A DNA stretch of 64,000 bases from Pigmentiphaga litoralis (lineage in GTDB: Bacteria; Pseudomonadota; Gammaproteobacteria; Burkholderiales; Burkholderiaceae_B), in assembly GCF_014651835.1 (NCBI RefSeq), contig NZ_BMXQ01000001.1, forward strand, positions 744,001 through 808,000, written 5' to 3'. The notes under the pieces were generated by a model that was given only the letters and a program-made list of their open reading frames with translations, did not search any database and had not been told where the DNA came from. Made by a program: the position numbers and the translations under genes. Positions 36,249 through 44,694 of this stretch are shown piece by piece. Every line of letters starts with the position of its first letter. The stretch's first letter is position 1.

Positions 36249-37520
36249 ATGGAAACCACAACAGCGAACGCGCCTGTTTTCCCGACCGATCCGGCCTGGC
36301 AGGGCGACGGGTCGAGCCGCATCCCGTTCTGGGCCTATACCGACGAGGCGCTCTACAAGAAGGAGCTGGAACGCTTCTTCTATGGCAAGCACTGGTGCTA
36401 CGTCGGCCTGGAAGCCGAGATCCCGAACCCGGGCGACTTCAAGCGCACGGTTGTGGGTGAACGTTCGGTGTTGATGACGCGCGATATGGAAGGCGGCATC
36501 AACGTGGTCGAGAACGTTTGCGCGCACCGCGGCATGCAGTTCTGCCGCGAGCGCAACGGCAACAAGAAGGACCTGGTCTGTCCTTACCACCAGTGGAACT
36601 ATTCCCTGAAGGGCGACCTGCAGGGCGTGCCGTTTCGGCGCGGGGTCAAGCAGGACGGCAAGGTCAATGGCGGCATGCCAAAAGACTTTCGTACCGAAGA
36701 CAACGGCCTGAACAAGCTCAAGGTCGCCACCCGTGGCGGCGTGGTGTTTGCGTCGTTCGACCACGACGTCGAAAGCCTGGAAGACTTTCTGGGGCCCGAT
36801 ATCCTGGGCTACTTCGACCGCCTGTTCAACGGCCGCAAGCTGACCATTCTTGGCTACAACCGCCAACGCATTCCGGGCAACTGGAAGCTGATGCAGGAAA
36901 ACATCAAGGACCCGTATCACCCCGGTCTGCTGCATACCTGGTTCATTACCTATGGCCTCTGGCGCGCCGACAACAAGTCCGAACTCAAGATGGACAGCCG
37001 CCACCGCCATGCGGCGATGATTTCCACCCGGGGCAACAGCGGCGCCAAGAACGAAGTCACGAGCGGGGTCACCAGCTTCAAGGAAAGCATGGAGATCAAC
37101 GACAAGCGGCTGCTGGACATCGTGCAGGAAGACTGGTGGAAGGGGCCCACCGCCGTGATGATGACCGTGTTCCCGAGTGTGATCTTCCAGCAGCAGGTCA
37201 ACAGCGTATCCACCCGGCATATCCAGCCGAGCGGCACCGGCGCCTTCGACTTCGTCTGGACCCATTTCGGTTTTGAAGACGACACCGCCGAGATGACCCA
37301 GCGCCGCCTGATCCAGTCGAACCTGTTCGGTCCGGCCGGCTTCGTGTCGGCCGATGACGGCGAGGTGATCGAGTTCTCGCAAAGCGGCTTCGAGCAAAAG
37401 CCCTATCACCGCGCGCTGGCCGAACTGGGCGGCACCGAGGTGGGCAACACCGACCACATGGTGACCGAGACGCTGATCCGCGGCATGTATGGCTACTGGC
37501 GCGGCGTGATGGAGGTATGA
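36249..37520 (+). CDS. nagG: Salicylate 5-hydroxylase, large oxygenase subunit
   Basis: A 423-residue Rieske non-haem iron oxygenase alpha subunit that hydroxylates salicylate to gentisate. The Rieske 2Fe-2S ligands are Cys91, His93, Cys111 and His114. The mononuclear iron site is in ENIKDPYHPGLLH (about 217-229), with the bridging Asp. The start at 36249 follows a strong GGAGGAG. Gene order and the presence of nagH, nagAb and nagAa give the complete multicomponent enzyme. Relatives act on anthranilate or other salicylates, so substrate range may be wider. Confidence 0.9.
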   Translation: METTTANAPVFPTDPAWQGDGSSRIPFWAYTDEALYKKELERFFYGKHWCYVGLEAEIPNPGDFKRTVVGERSVLMTRDMEGGINVVENVCAHRGMQFCRERNGNKKDLVCPYHQWNYSLKGDLQGVPFRRGVKQDGKVNGGMPKDFRTEDNGLNKLKVATRGGVVFASFDHDVESLEDFLGPDILGYFDRLFNGRKLTILGYNRQRIPGNWKLMQENIKDPYHPGLLHTWFITYGLWRADNKSELKMDSRHRHAAMISTRGNSGAKNEVTSGVTSFKESMEINDKRLLDIVQEDWWKGPTAVMMTVFPSVIFQQQVNSVSTRHIQPSGTGAFDFVWTHFGFEDDTAEMTQRRLIQSNLFGPAGFVSADDGEVIEFSQSGFEQKPYHRALAELGGTEVGNTDHMVTETLIRGMYGYWRGVMEV

Positions 37521-37522
37521 CG

Positions 37523-37996
37523 ATGGACCCGATGCACACCTTCCTTGCGGTGCAGGATATCTACACCGATTACACCGCGGCCGTCGACAACAACGACTGG
37601 GACGCGTGGGCCGACCTGTTCCTGGAAACCTGCGAATACAAGGTGCAGCCGCGGGAAAATTTCGAGCGCGGATTTCCGCTGGCGACCATGTGGTTCCTGA
37701 GCCGGGGCATGCTGCGCGACCGCGGCTACGGGATCAAGGAAACCTTGTTCCATGACCCGTACTACCAGCGGCACATCGTGTCCGCGCCGCGGATCCTGAG
37801 CGCCGAAGACGGCGTGATCGTCAGCGAAGCCAACTACGCCGTGTTCCGCACCAAGCTCGATGGCGAGTCGACGGTCTTCAACGTCGGCCGCTACCTGGAT
37901 CGCCTGCGCACGACCGAAGACGGTCTGCGCTTTGAACAACGCTTCTGCATCTACGACTCGGAAATGATTCCAAACTCGTTGATCTATCCCATTTGA
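37523..37996 (+). CDS. nagH: Salicylate 5-hydroxylase, small oxygenase subunit
   Basis: A 157-residue ring-hydroxylating oxygenase beta subunit (SnoaL/NTF2-like cone fold). Conserved stretches include [33 protein letters not shown], and [14 protein letters not shown] at the C-terminus. It has a structural role in the hexameric oxygenase. Two ATGs compete: 37517 overlaps the nagG stop but lies directly on the GGAGGT ribosome-binding sequence, so 37523, 6 nt after it, is more likely. Confidence 0.88.
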   Translation: MDPMHTFLAVQDIYTDYTAAVDNNDWDAWADLFLETCEYKVQPRENFERGFPLATMWFLSRGMLRDRGYGIKETLFHDPYYQRHIVSAPRILSAEDGVIVSEANYAVFRTKLDGESTVFNVGRYLDRLRTTEDGLRFEQRFCIYDSEMIPNSLIYPI

Positions 37997-38006
37997 GGAC
38001 GCTTTC

Positions 38007-38318
38007 ATGACGCAATGGCTGGATGTCGCGGCACGCGACGACATACCCGACGACGACGTGATCGGCGTCGACCTGGGCGGTAAGAGCCTGGCGCTGTACC
38101 GGGTCGACGGCGAGGTCTACGCCACCGACAACATCTGTACGCACGGCCACGCACGCCTGTGCGATGGCTTCCTGGAAGGTCACGAGATCGAATGCCCGTT
38201 GCACCAGGGCCGCTTCGACATCCGCACCGGCAAGGCCATGTGCGCGCCGCTGACGGAAGACGTCAAGATCTATCCGATCAAGGTCGAAGACGGCAGGGTG
38301 CTCGTCGAGCTGCCCTGA
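38007..38318 (+). CDS. nagAb: Rieske ferredoxin of salicylate 5-hydroxylase
   Basis: A 103-residue Rieske-type ferredoxin with [11 protein letters not shown] and CPLHQGRFD providing the two Cys and two His ligands. It carries electrons from NagAa to the NagGH oxygenase. A TGAGGA sequence precedes the ATG. It is 10 nt after nagH. Confidence 0.92.
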   Translation: MTQWLDVAARDDIPDDDVIGVDLGGKSLALYRVDGEVYATDNICTHGHARLCDGFLEGHEIECPLHQGRFDIRTGKAMCAPLTEDVKIYPIKVEDGRVLVELP

Positions 38319-38351
38319 CCAAAAACCACGCCAACATTCTGGAGTCTGACC

Positions 38352-39023
38352 ATGGCGAACGCCACGCCAGCCACTGACCGTGTGCTGCACAACTACTTCC
38401 GAAGCTCGTCGGCGTACCGCGTCCGCATCGCGCTGAACCTGAAGGGCCTGCCCTACGACTACGTGCCCGTGCACCTGACCCGCAATGGCGGCGAACAGTT
38501 TGCGCCGGCCTTTCGGGCGAAGAACCCGCACGCGCTGGTGCCGGTGCTGAACGATCAGGGGCACGAGATCCATCAGTCAATGGCCATGCTCGAATACCTG
38601 GAAGAAGCCTACCCGCAGCCGCCCCTGCTGCCGGCGGACCTGGGCGACCGCGCCTATGTCCGCCAGCTGGCCATGTTGATCGCATGCGAGATGCATCCGA
38701 TCAACAACCTGCGGGTGCTGAAGTACCTGACCGGAACGCTGGGGCTGGACGAGGCGGCCAAGACGGCGTGGATCCATCATTGGCTGGGTCTGGGTCTGGC
38801 GGGGCTGGAAGCGGAACTGTCTGCATCCCCACGTCGCGGGCGTTTCTGCTTTGGCGATACCCCGACCCTGGCCGACTGCTGCCTGGTGCCGCAGGTCTTC
38901 AATGCGAAGCGGTTTGCGCTGGACCTGGCGCCGTATCCCACCGTGACGGCCATCGTGGATGCCTGCGAGGCCGTGCCGGCATTCCAGCAGGCCCATCCAT
39001 CACGCCAGCCCGACGCGGAGTAA
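38352..39023 (+). CDS. nagL: Maleylpyruvate isomerase (glutathione S-transferase zeta type)
   Basis: A 223-residue zeta-class GST-fold protein. The N-terminal thioredoxin-like domain contains YFRSSSAYRVRIALNLKG with the zeta SSS motif, and HQSMAMLEYLEE. The C-terminal helical domain has FCFGDTPTLADCCLVPQVFNAKRF. It isomerises maleylpyruvate to fumarylpyruvate with glutathione, linking NagI to NagK. It is the last gene of the operon and 60 nt from the convergent TetR gene. Maleylacetoacetate isomerase is the alternative, but context favours maleylpyruvate. Confidence 0.9.
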   Translation: MANATPATDRVLHNYFRSSSAYRVRIALNLKGLPYDYVPVHLTRNGGEQFAPAFRAKNPHALVPVLNDQGHEIHQSMAMLEYLEEAYPQPPLLPADLGDRAYVRQLAMLIACEMHPINNLRVLKYLTGTLGLDEAAKTAWIHHWLGLGLAGLEAELSASPRRGRFCFGDTPTLADCCLVPQVFNAKRFALDLAPYPTVTAIVDACEAVPAFQQAHPSRQPDAE

Positions 39024-39083
39024 GGGTAGGGCGCGTTGAGACTTTTGTTGCGGGACGCCCTCGGGCTCCGGGGCGGGACGCGT

Positions 39084-39731
39084 TCAGGAATCCTTGGCGG
39101 CGAGCGTCGGGTAGCGCTCGTGCACCAGCTTGACCCAGTCCTTCAGGTAGGCGCGGTAGTGTGATTCGTCCTGTTGCCACATGCGATTCACGGCCATGCC
39201 GCGAATCATGTTCAGCGTCAGGTTCAGCACCAGCCGCGCTTCTTTCGGCGTCAGTCCCGCCTCGCGAAACACCTCGAGCCACAAGGCGTTGGTGGACTGG
39301 CGGTAGTTGTCCATGACCGGAAGAATGCGCGCCATCAGTTCCGGGTCGGTCCGCGCCGCCACGATGGCTTCCAGCGCGGCAATGAAGGGCCAGTCGAAAT
39401 ACACGCTCAGGCAATCGGCAATGAAGCCCTCGATCGGCTTGCGGCCGGCTTCGGCGCTGCGTGCCACCCGCTGGCCGCGCACGATCGCTTCGTCATAGAT
39501 CGCTGCGGTGGCCGCCACCACCAGTTCCGCCTTGTTGGCGTAGTGATGCATCAAGGCGCCGTTCGACAGACCCGCGGTGCGCGCCACTTCCTTGGTGGTC
39601 AGGCCGCTGTAGCCTGACCGCATGAACACGTCGATGGTTGCTGTCAGCAACTTTTCCTTGGCCTCGCGCGTGCGGTCTTCCTGCTTGCGGCGAGGGGGCG
39701 TGGCGGGGGCGGGCTGAGGCTGTGCGGGCAT
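39084..39731 (-). CDS. TetR-family transcriptional regulator
   Basis: A 215-residue TetR regulator. After a Pro-rich N-terminus, the HTH spans about 28-70 (LLTATIDVFMRSGYSGLTTKEVARTAGLSNGALMHHYANKAELV). The rest is the helical ligand domain (YFDWPFIAALEAIVAARTDPEL). It is divergent from a Rieske oxygenase gene with a 142-bp gap and is its likely repressor. The effector is unknown. Confidence 0.9.
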   Translation of the reverse strand: MPAQPQPAPATPPRRKQEDRTREAKEKLLTATIDVFMRSGYSGLTTKEVARTAGLSNGALMHHYANKAELVVAATAAIYDEAIVRGQRVARSAEAGRKPIEGFIADCLSVYFDWPFIAALEAIVAARTDPELMARILPVMDNYRQSTNALWLEVFREAGLTPKEARLVLNLTLNMIRGMAVNRMWQQDESHYRAYLKDWVKLVHERYPTLAAKDS

Positions 39732-39805
39732 GCGGCGAGTATAGCCGCAGGGCTTCGGGTATCTACCGCGTGATTCATGCGCAAAATAACAAACCGTGCA
39801 CTCTG

Positions 39806-39829
39806 TATGTGATAGGATTTCCGCACATA
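39806..39829. promoter_or_regulatory. Inverted repeat, possible TetR operator
   Basis: TATGTG (39806-39811) and its complement CACATA (39824-39829) are separated by 12 bp in the divergent promoter region of the TetR and Rieske oxygenase genes, 45-68 bp upstream of the oxygenase ATG. The arms are short, so chance cannot be excluded. Confidence 0.3.
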
Positions 39830-39873
39830 ACGATATTGCTCCGGTTGACCGGAGCTTCTACTGGAGGTGACAC

Positions 39874-40956
39874 ATGGCTTTCATCCGGAACGCCTGGTAT
39901 GTGGCAGGCTGGGCCGACGAGGTCAAGGCCGGCGAAATGTTCCACCGGCAATTGCTTGGCGAACGCGTCGTGTTCTATCGCAAAGCCGACGGCACGCCCG
40001 TCGCCCTGCAAGATCGCTGCGCCCACCGCTTCATTCCGCTGCACCTGGGCAAGATCGTGGACGATCGTATCGAATGCCTGTATCACGGCCTGCAGTTCGA
40101 CTGTTCAGGCCGTTGCGTCAAGAATCCGCATGGCGACGGGCGCGTGCCCGAAGCGGCGCGGGTCGCTGCGTACCCGGTACACGAGCGGCACGGAATGATG
40201 TGGATCTGGATGGGCGATGCGCCGGCCGATGCCTGCACGATTCCCGACTATGGCGTCCTGGACGATACGGGGTCGTTCACCACCAGCCGCGGCTATCTGC
40301 ACATCCAGGCCAACTACGAGCTGATGGGCGAGAACTTGCTCGACCTGAGCCACATTACCTACCTGCACGACGGCTACCTGGGCAGCCCCGAGCAGGCAGG
40401 CGCGGACCAGGTCGTGGAAGAAGAGGGCGACCACATCCTGTGCAATCGCTGGATGCCGTCGGTCACGCCGCCTGGCATCTTCAACATGCTTTACCGGCAG
40501 GACGGCAAGCCAGTCGACATGTGGACACGCATGCGGTGGATGCCGCCCAGCTGTTTCCTGCTGGATTCGGGTGTGCACGAAGCGGGCGCAGGGCAGCGCG
40601 AAGACCACGGCTGGTATTACGGCGTCCACATCCTGACCCCCGAAACCGAACGCACCACTCACTATCACTTTGCAGCGGCCATGCCGATAGGCACGCGCAT
40701 GTCCCCGGAAACGGAAGAGAAGTTCCGGGCGCTGCGCCGCTATGCCTTCGAGATGCAGGACAAGCCCATCATCGATGCGCAGCAGGAAGCGATCGGCGAT
40801 GCCGACTTCTGGTCGTTGAAGCCGGTGCTGCTCAGCATCGACCTTGGCCCGGTGCGCATGCGCCGCGCAATCACGCGAAGGCTGCAGGCTGAAGCAGCTG
40901 CCAGCGGTGAGCCGGCAACATCAGGCGGGTCCGCCAAGCAGGCACAGACCGCCTGA
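39874..40956 (+). CDS. Rieske aromatic oxygenase, VanA-like single-component alpha subunit
   Basis: A 360-residue Rieske oxygenase. Ligands are Cys49, His51, Cys68 and His71 (CAHRFIPLHLG; CLYHGLQFD). The non-haem iron motif is ENLLDLSHITYLH (about 152-164). It has the size and layout of vanillate O-demethylase oxygenase and related type IA enzymes, which demethylate or hydroxylate aromatic acids using a VanB-like reductase. No reductase gene is adjacent. The C-terminal about 25 residues are Ala/Gly/Ser-rich. A branched-chain-type binding protein gene follows, and a TetR gene is divergent. Confidence 0.85.
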   Translation: MAFIRNAWYVAGWADEVKAGEMFHRQLLGERVVFYRKADGTPVALQDRCAHRFIPLHLGKIVDDRIECLYHGLQFDCSGRCVKNPHGDGRVPEAARVAAYPVHERHGMMWIWMGDAPADACTIPDYGVLDDTGSFTTSRGYLHIQANYELMGENLLDLSHITYLHDGYLGSPEQAGADQVVEEEGDHILCNRWMPSVTPPGIFNMLYRQDGKPVDMWTRMRWMPPSCFLLDSGVHEAGAGQREDHGWYYGVHILTPETERTTHYHFAAAMPIGTRMSPETEEKFRALRRYAFEMQDKPIIDAQQEAIGDADFWSLKPVLLSIDLGPVRMRRAITRRLQAEAAASGEPATSGGSAKQAQTA

Positions 40957-41039
40957 CCGGTTTCTTCACGACTTCACGACATCACAACAATGACCGCCAC
41001 CGAGCGGCAATACGCCAACCAGGCAGGCAGGAGACAGGT

Positions 41040-42248
41040 ATGAAAATTACGTGGAACAAGGCGATCGGTGCTGTCGCGATGGCAGGCATGGGCTGTGTGG
41101 CATCGGCGTCATGGGCGCAAGCCCCGGCGCCGTCCGCGGCTGCGGCGCCCATCCGCATCGGGTTCATTGGCGAGCTGTCGGGCTCGACGGCAGGCGTCGG
41201 CCAGGACCAGCTGGATGGTTTCAACCTGCTGGTGGAACGCAATGGCGGCAAGCTGGGCGGCTACCCGATCCAGCTGATCAAGGAAGACAGCCAGATGAAG
41301 CCGGAAGTCGCCAACCAGGTAGCGCGCCGGCTGATCGAGCGCGAGAGGGTGTCGATCATTACGGGCGTGTCGTTCTCGAACGTGATGATGGCGGTGCACA
41401 AAACGATCACCGACAAGGAAGTGTTCCTGATCGGGTCGAACGCCGGGCCGTCGCAGATTGCGGGGGCGCAGTGCTCGCCTTATCAATTCATCACGTCGTG
41501 GCAGGGCGACCAGGCGGCCGAGGCCATCGGCAAGTACGCGCAAGAAAAGGGCTACAAGCGGGTGGTGACCATGGCTCCGAATTACCAGGCCGGGAAGGAC
41601 ACCGTGGCCGGCTTCAAACGCTTCTACACCACGCCCGTCGTCGACGAGGTCTATACCTCGTTGTCGCAGCTCGACTTTGCGGCCGAGCTGTCGCAGGTCG
41701 CAGCGGCCAAGCCCGATGCGGTGTTCGCGTTCTTTCCCGGTGGCCTGGGCATTGCGTTCGCAAAGCAATACTCGCAGGCGGGACTCATGAAGACCTTGCC
41801 CTTGTTGTCAGTGTTCACGGTAGATGCGTTGTCCTTGCCCGCGATCGGGGACGCGGCAGTGGGCATGGTCAGCGGCACTTTTTGGGCGCCGGACTTCGAC
41901 AATGCTGCAAGCAAGTCCTTCGTGCAGGCCTTCGAGGCAAAGTACAAACGTATTCCGTCGAACTATGCGGCGCAGAGTTACGACGCTGCGCAACTGCTGG
42001 ATTCGGCAATCGCGAAGGTCAACGGAAGGGTGGACGACAAGAAGGCCTTTGCGGCGGCACTGAAGGCGGCGGACTTCAAGTCTGTGCGCGGCGACTTCCG
42101 CTTCGGCGCCAACCACTTTCCGGTGCAGTCCATGCACGTCGTGCAAGTGGCCAAGGATGCCCAGGGCCGCAATTCACTGAAGACCCTGGCGACGCCCCTG
42201 AAGGACTATCAGGACGCCTATCAGGGACTATGCAAGATGAAGAGCTGA
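41040..42248 (+). CDS. Branched-chain-amino-acid-type ABC substrate-binding protein
   Basis: A 402-residue periplasmic binding protein of the LivK/HmgR type. It has a signal peptide to about residue 26 (CVASASWAQA), then IRIGFIGELSGSTAGVGQDQ and RLIERERVSIITGVSFSNVM. In aromatic-degrading bacteria such proteins often bind aromatic acids. It follows the Rieske oxygenase (83-nt gap) and probably delivers its substrate. The partner permease and ATPase genes are not in this window. Confidence 0.87.
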   Translation: MKITWNKAIGAVAMAGMGCVASASWAQAPAPSAAAAPIRIGFIGELSGSTAGVGQDQLDGFNLLVERNGGKLGGYPIQLIKEDSQMKPEVANQVARRLIERERVSIITGVSFSNVMMAVHKTITDKEVFLIGSNAGPSQIAGAQCSPYQFITSWQGDQAAEAIGKYAQEKGYKRVVTMAPNYQAGKDTVAGFKRFYTTPVVDEVYTSLSQLDFAAELSQVAAAKPDAVFAFFPGGLGIAFAKQYSQAGLMKTLPLLSVFTVDALSLPAIGDAAVGMVSGTFWAPDFDNAASKSFVQAFEAKYKRIPSNYAAQSYDAAQLLDSAIAKVNGRVDDKKAFAAALKAADFKSVRGDFRFGANHFPVQSMHVVQVAKDAQGRNSLKTLATPLKDYQDAYQGLCKMKS

Positions 42249-42348
42249 ACCCACGCGGACCGCACGCTATGGAGGGTGAGATCGCGTGACGAGACGCAGG
42301 CCACGTCAAGCGGTGACGACGCGGCCCCGTCGCGCACCGCCTTGCGAT

Positions 42349-43704
42349 TTACCCGGCCAGCGCCGCCGCGATTTCCGGAAACAAGGGGCGCGCAGAGGGC
42401 ACCGGCGACAGGCAGGCATCGCGCAGGGCGGCCATGCGTGCGAGTGGCGAGGACCCGCCGTCGTCTTGCCCGGCGGCCGAATCGTCGACATGCGCGATCA
42501 GTTCTTCGAGCAGGCAGCCGAAGGCGCGGACCTCCAGGCGTTGCAGGGCACCGGCCCGCGCCGTGTCGGTCAAGGCATAGAACGACGCCGCGCCGAAGTC
42601 ACCGAGCAGGCTGTCACCGCTGGCGTTGCGCAGGATGTTGTGACCGTACAGGTCACCGTGCATGATGCCGAGCGCATGCAGGTGCGCAGCGGCCGAGGCA
42701 ATGCCCGCGGCGATACGGCGGGCGGTTTCCGCACTGAACACGGTGCCGGGCGCGTACACGTCGCGGGTGCAACTGGCCAGGCTGGGTGGGCCGGCCATGT
42801 CGGTAAAGCCTGGATCGATCAAGGACATGACCAGCCCCGGCGTGCCGGCGGGGTGATCCGCCAGCGTCGCTTCGAGCGGAATCAGGTGGGGATGGGCGCC
42901 CGCGGCGACGCAGGCGGCCATTTCGCTTTCGGGTGAGCCGTCGCTCGTGACCGCACCCTTGTAGATCTTGACGGCCACGTCGCGAAGGGCGCCCGCGGTG
43001 TTGTCAGGCGAGCCGCCGTCAGCCAGAAGGTCGGCCTGATGGATCACGCCCGATGCCCCCTGGCCCAGCATCTGCTTCAGGGCAAGGCGGTGCCAGGACA
43101 CCGTACCGACCCGCGCCTGCGCCGCCACGGCGGCATCATCCATCTGGCAGCACGGGTTGCCGGCGTACGCCAGCCACGACAGACGCGGCAGGTCGAACAA
43201 CCAGTCGGGCAGCGATTCAAACCGGTTCGCGGCAATGCGCAGCAGTTCCAGTTTGTGGCAGGCGGCCATGCTGTCCGGCAGGGCCGACAGGCGGTTGCCG
43301 GCCAACATCAGCTTTTGCATGTCGGTGCAGGTGCCCAGCGCGTCGGGCAGGGTTTCAAGTTCGTTGTCGGTCAGGATCAGCCAGCGCAGATGCGGCGGCA
43401 GGGACGCGGCCGGCAGATGGCGGATTTGGTTGGCCTTGAAGCCCACCATGGTCAAGGAAGGCATGGACCCAAGAATTTCGGGCACATGCTCGAACGCGTT
43501 GTTCGACAGGAAGATCACCCGCAGCCGGGTCAGGCGCGCCAGGTCGTGCGGCAGGTCGCGCAGGGCGTTGTTCGACAGGTCCAGGATCTCCAGACTGTCG
43601 GCCAGGCCAAAGACCTCGCCAGGGATCTCGGTCAGGCCGGCCGACAGGCTCAGACGCTGGATGCCGGCAAGCTGGCCGGCGCGCAATTGGGTCAGGGTGT
43701 CCAC
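42349..43704 (-). CDS. Leucine-rich-repeat protein kinase
   Basis: A 451-residue fusion of about six leucine-rich repeats (about 15-185; LEILDLSNNALRDLP, LRVIFLSNNAFEHVP and so on) and a eukaryotic-like protein kinase domain (about 205-445). Catalytic elements are all present: VAVK lysine 246, a Glu near 259-261, HGDLYGHN (Asp351, Asn356) and GDFG (369-371). It should be cytoplasmic and phosphorylate Ser/Thr or Tyr, with the LRR part probably recognising a protein partner. The start is GTG; an in-frame stop two codons upstream rules out a longer form, and no good ribosome-binding sequence is visible. It is divergent from DUF2325 across a Fur box. Confidence 0.85.
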   Translation of the reverse strand: MDTLTQLRAGQLAGIQRLSLSAGLTEIPGEVFGLADSLEILDLSNNALRDLPHDLARLTRLRVIFLSNNAFEHVPEILGSMPSLTMVGFKANQIRHLPAASLPPHLRWLILTDNELETLPDALGTCTDMQKLMLAGNRLSALPDSMAACHKLELLRIAANRFESLPDWLFDLPRLSWLAYAGNPCCQMDDAAVAAQARVGTVSWHRLALKQMLGQGASGVIHQADLLADGGSPDNTAGALRDVAVKIYKGAVTSDGSPESEMAACVAAGAHPHLIPLEATLADHPAGTPGLVMSLIDPGFTDMAGPPSLASCTRDVYAPGTVFSAETARRIAAGIASAAAHLHALGIMHGDLYGHNILRNASGDSLLGDFGAASFYALTDTARAGALQRLEVRAFGCLLEELIAHVDDSAAGQDDGGSSPLARMAALRDACLSPVPSARPLFPEIAAALAG

Positions 43705-43773
43705 GTATCAGTGCCAGGAGGAGAGCGGGGTAAGCCGCGATGATACTAGGGGTGCGTCCGTCAGGTCCGTGTA

Positions 43774-43792
43774 GATAATGATTCTCATTTAT
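43774..43792. promoter_or_regulatory. Fur box
   Basis: GATAATGATTCTCATTTAT matches the 19-bp Fur consensus GATAATGATAATCATTATC at 14 positions, including the whole first half-site. It lies 31-49 bp upstream of the DUF2325 start and 70-88 bp upstream of the LRR-kinase start, so either or both may be iron-repressed. Confidence 0.8.
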
Positions 43793-43822
43793 ACTTTGCG
43801 GCTTGACCCTGGGGAGCGCACC

Positions 43823-44500
43823 ATGCCAATCACCGTCGACATGGAACGGATCATCGATGAACACGCGCGGCTGCTGCGGCATTACGGCCGCGTGCAAAAG
43901 CGCTGCTCGCGCCTGCTGCAGGAACGGCAACGGGCCATCGAAGATCGTGAAGCCGAGATCATGCGACTGCGCGCCGCCGTGATCGCGCGCGACACGGCGC
44001 TGGCCTTTGCGCGCGAAGATCACGCCGCGCTTGCCAACAGCATCCCGGGCCTGCCGCGCCGCCTGGCGCTGGCAAGGCACATCGACATGCTCGTGCACCG
44101 CATCCAGGCTCTGACTCGCGAACGCGGGCGAGCATGGGGCCAACCCAGGGGCGCCGCGCGCGGCGCGTCCGGGCCGGCGCTGCCACTGCCCGCCCTCAAT
44201 GTCCGCCGCCGTGCCGTGCTGTGGATAGGCCAGGACCCCGCCGACGGCGTGGCCACCCGCCACTGGATCGAAACGTCAGGCGGCCGCTTCCTGCAGCACG
44301 ACGGCGTCGACGACGCCGACCCCGCCGTGCTGGAAGCCAGCCTCATCCAGGCCGACCTCGTCATCTGCCAGACCGGCTGCATCGGCCACGGCAGCTACTG
44401 GCGCGCGCAGGATCATTGCCGGCGCACAGGCAAGCAATGTGTTGAGGTCGCAGCGTCGAGCACGCCACTGGTGCGCATGCCGGTCAACTGCAGTCAGTGA
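43823..44500 (+). CDS. DUF2325 family protein, probably iron-regulated
   Basis: A 225-residue cytoplasmic protein. The N-terminal half is a charged helix, probably a coiled coil (RLLQERQRAIEDREAEIMRLRA). The C-terminal DUF2325 domain has VLWIGQDPADG, LIQADLVICQTGCIGHGSYW and the HCRRTGKQCVEV ending with conserved cysteines. ATG 43823 follows GGGGAGC. The Fur box just upstream predicts expression under iron limitation. Function unknown; the Cys/His residues could bind metal. Confidence 0.8.
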   Translation: MPITVDMERIIDEHARLLRHYGRVQKRCSRLLQERQRAIEDREAEIMRLRAAVIARDTALAFAREDHAALANSIPGLPRRLALARHIDMLVHRIQALTRERGRAWGQPRGAARGASGPALPLPALNVRRRAVLWIGQDPADGVATRHWIETSGGRFLQHDGVDDADPAVLEASLIQADLVICQTGCIGHGSYWRAQDHCRRTGKQCVEVAASSTPLVRMPVNCSQ

Positions 44501-44588
44501 TGCCTTTTTCTGCCCAATTGCGGCGCGCCCTAGAACATCTTTGGTGCGTTGATGCACCCCTGCGTAACGCGGCTTTCCTGCGCCGGAT

Positions 44589-44626
44589 AGTTGTATAGAA
44601 CAATCGTCGAGCCACGAGCTAGAGTC
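44589..44626 (+). promoter_or_regulatory. Conserved promoter/operator element, copy 1 (MarR-linked)
   Basis: AGTTGTATAGAACAATC (44589-44605), then 12 bp, then GCTAGAGTC (44618-44626). The same two blocks with the same 12-bp spacing recur at 47433-47470. The first block contains the inverted repeat TTGT-5-ACAA. It ends 69 nt before the start of the Rieske oxygenase gene. Confidence 0.75.
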
Positions 44627-44694
44627 CGGCCATTCAAGGTTGCCAGCGCCGCGAGGCAGCCCGATGAACCTGAAGAGATCGGGAGGGCGGGAAA

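Noticed and set aside
44589-44626. Standard sigma-70 promoter in the MarR-linked element
   Set aside because: TTGTAT and TAGAGT are 23 bp apart, too far for a -35/-10 pair, so I describe it only as a conserved element.
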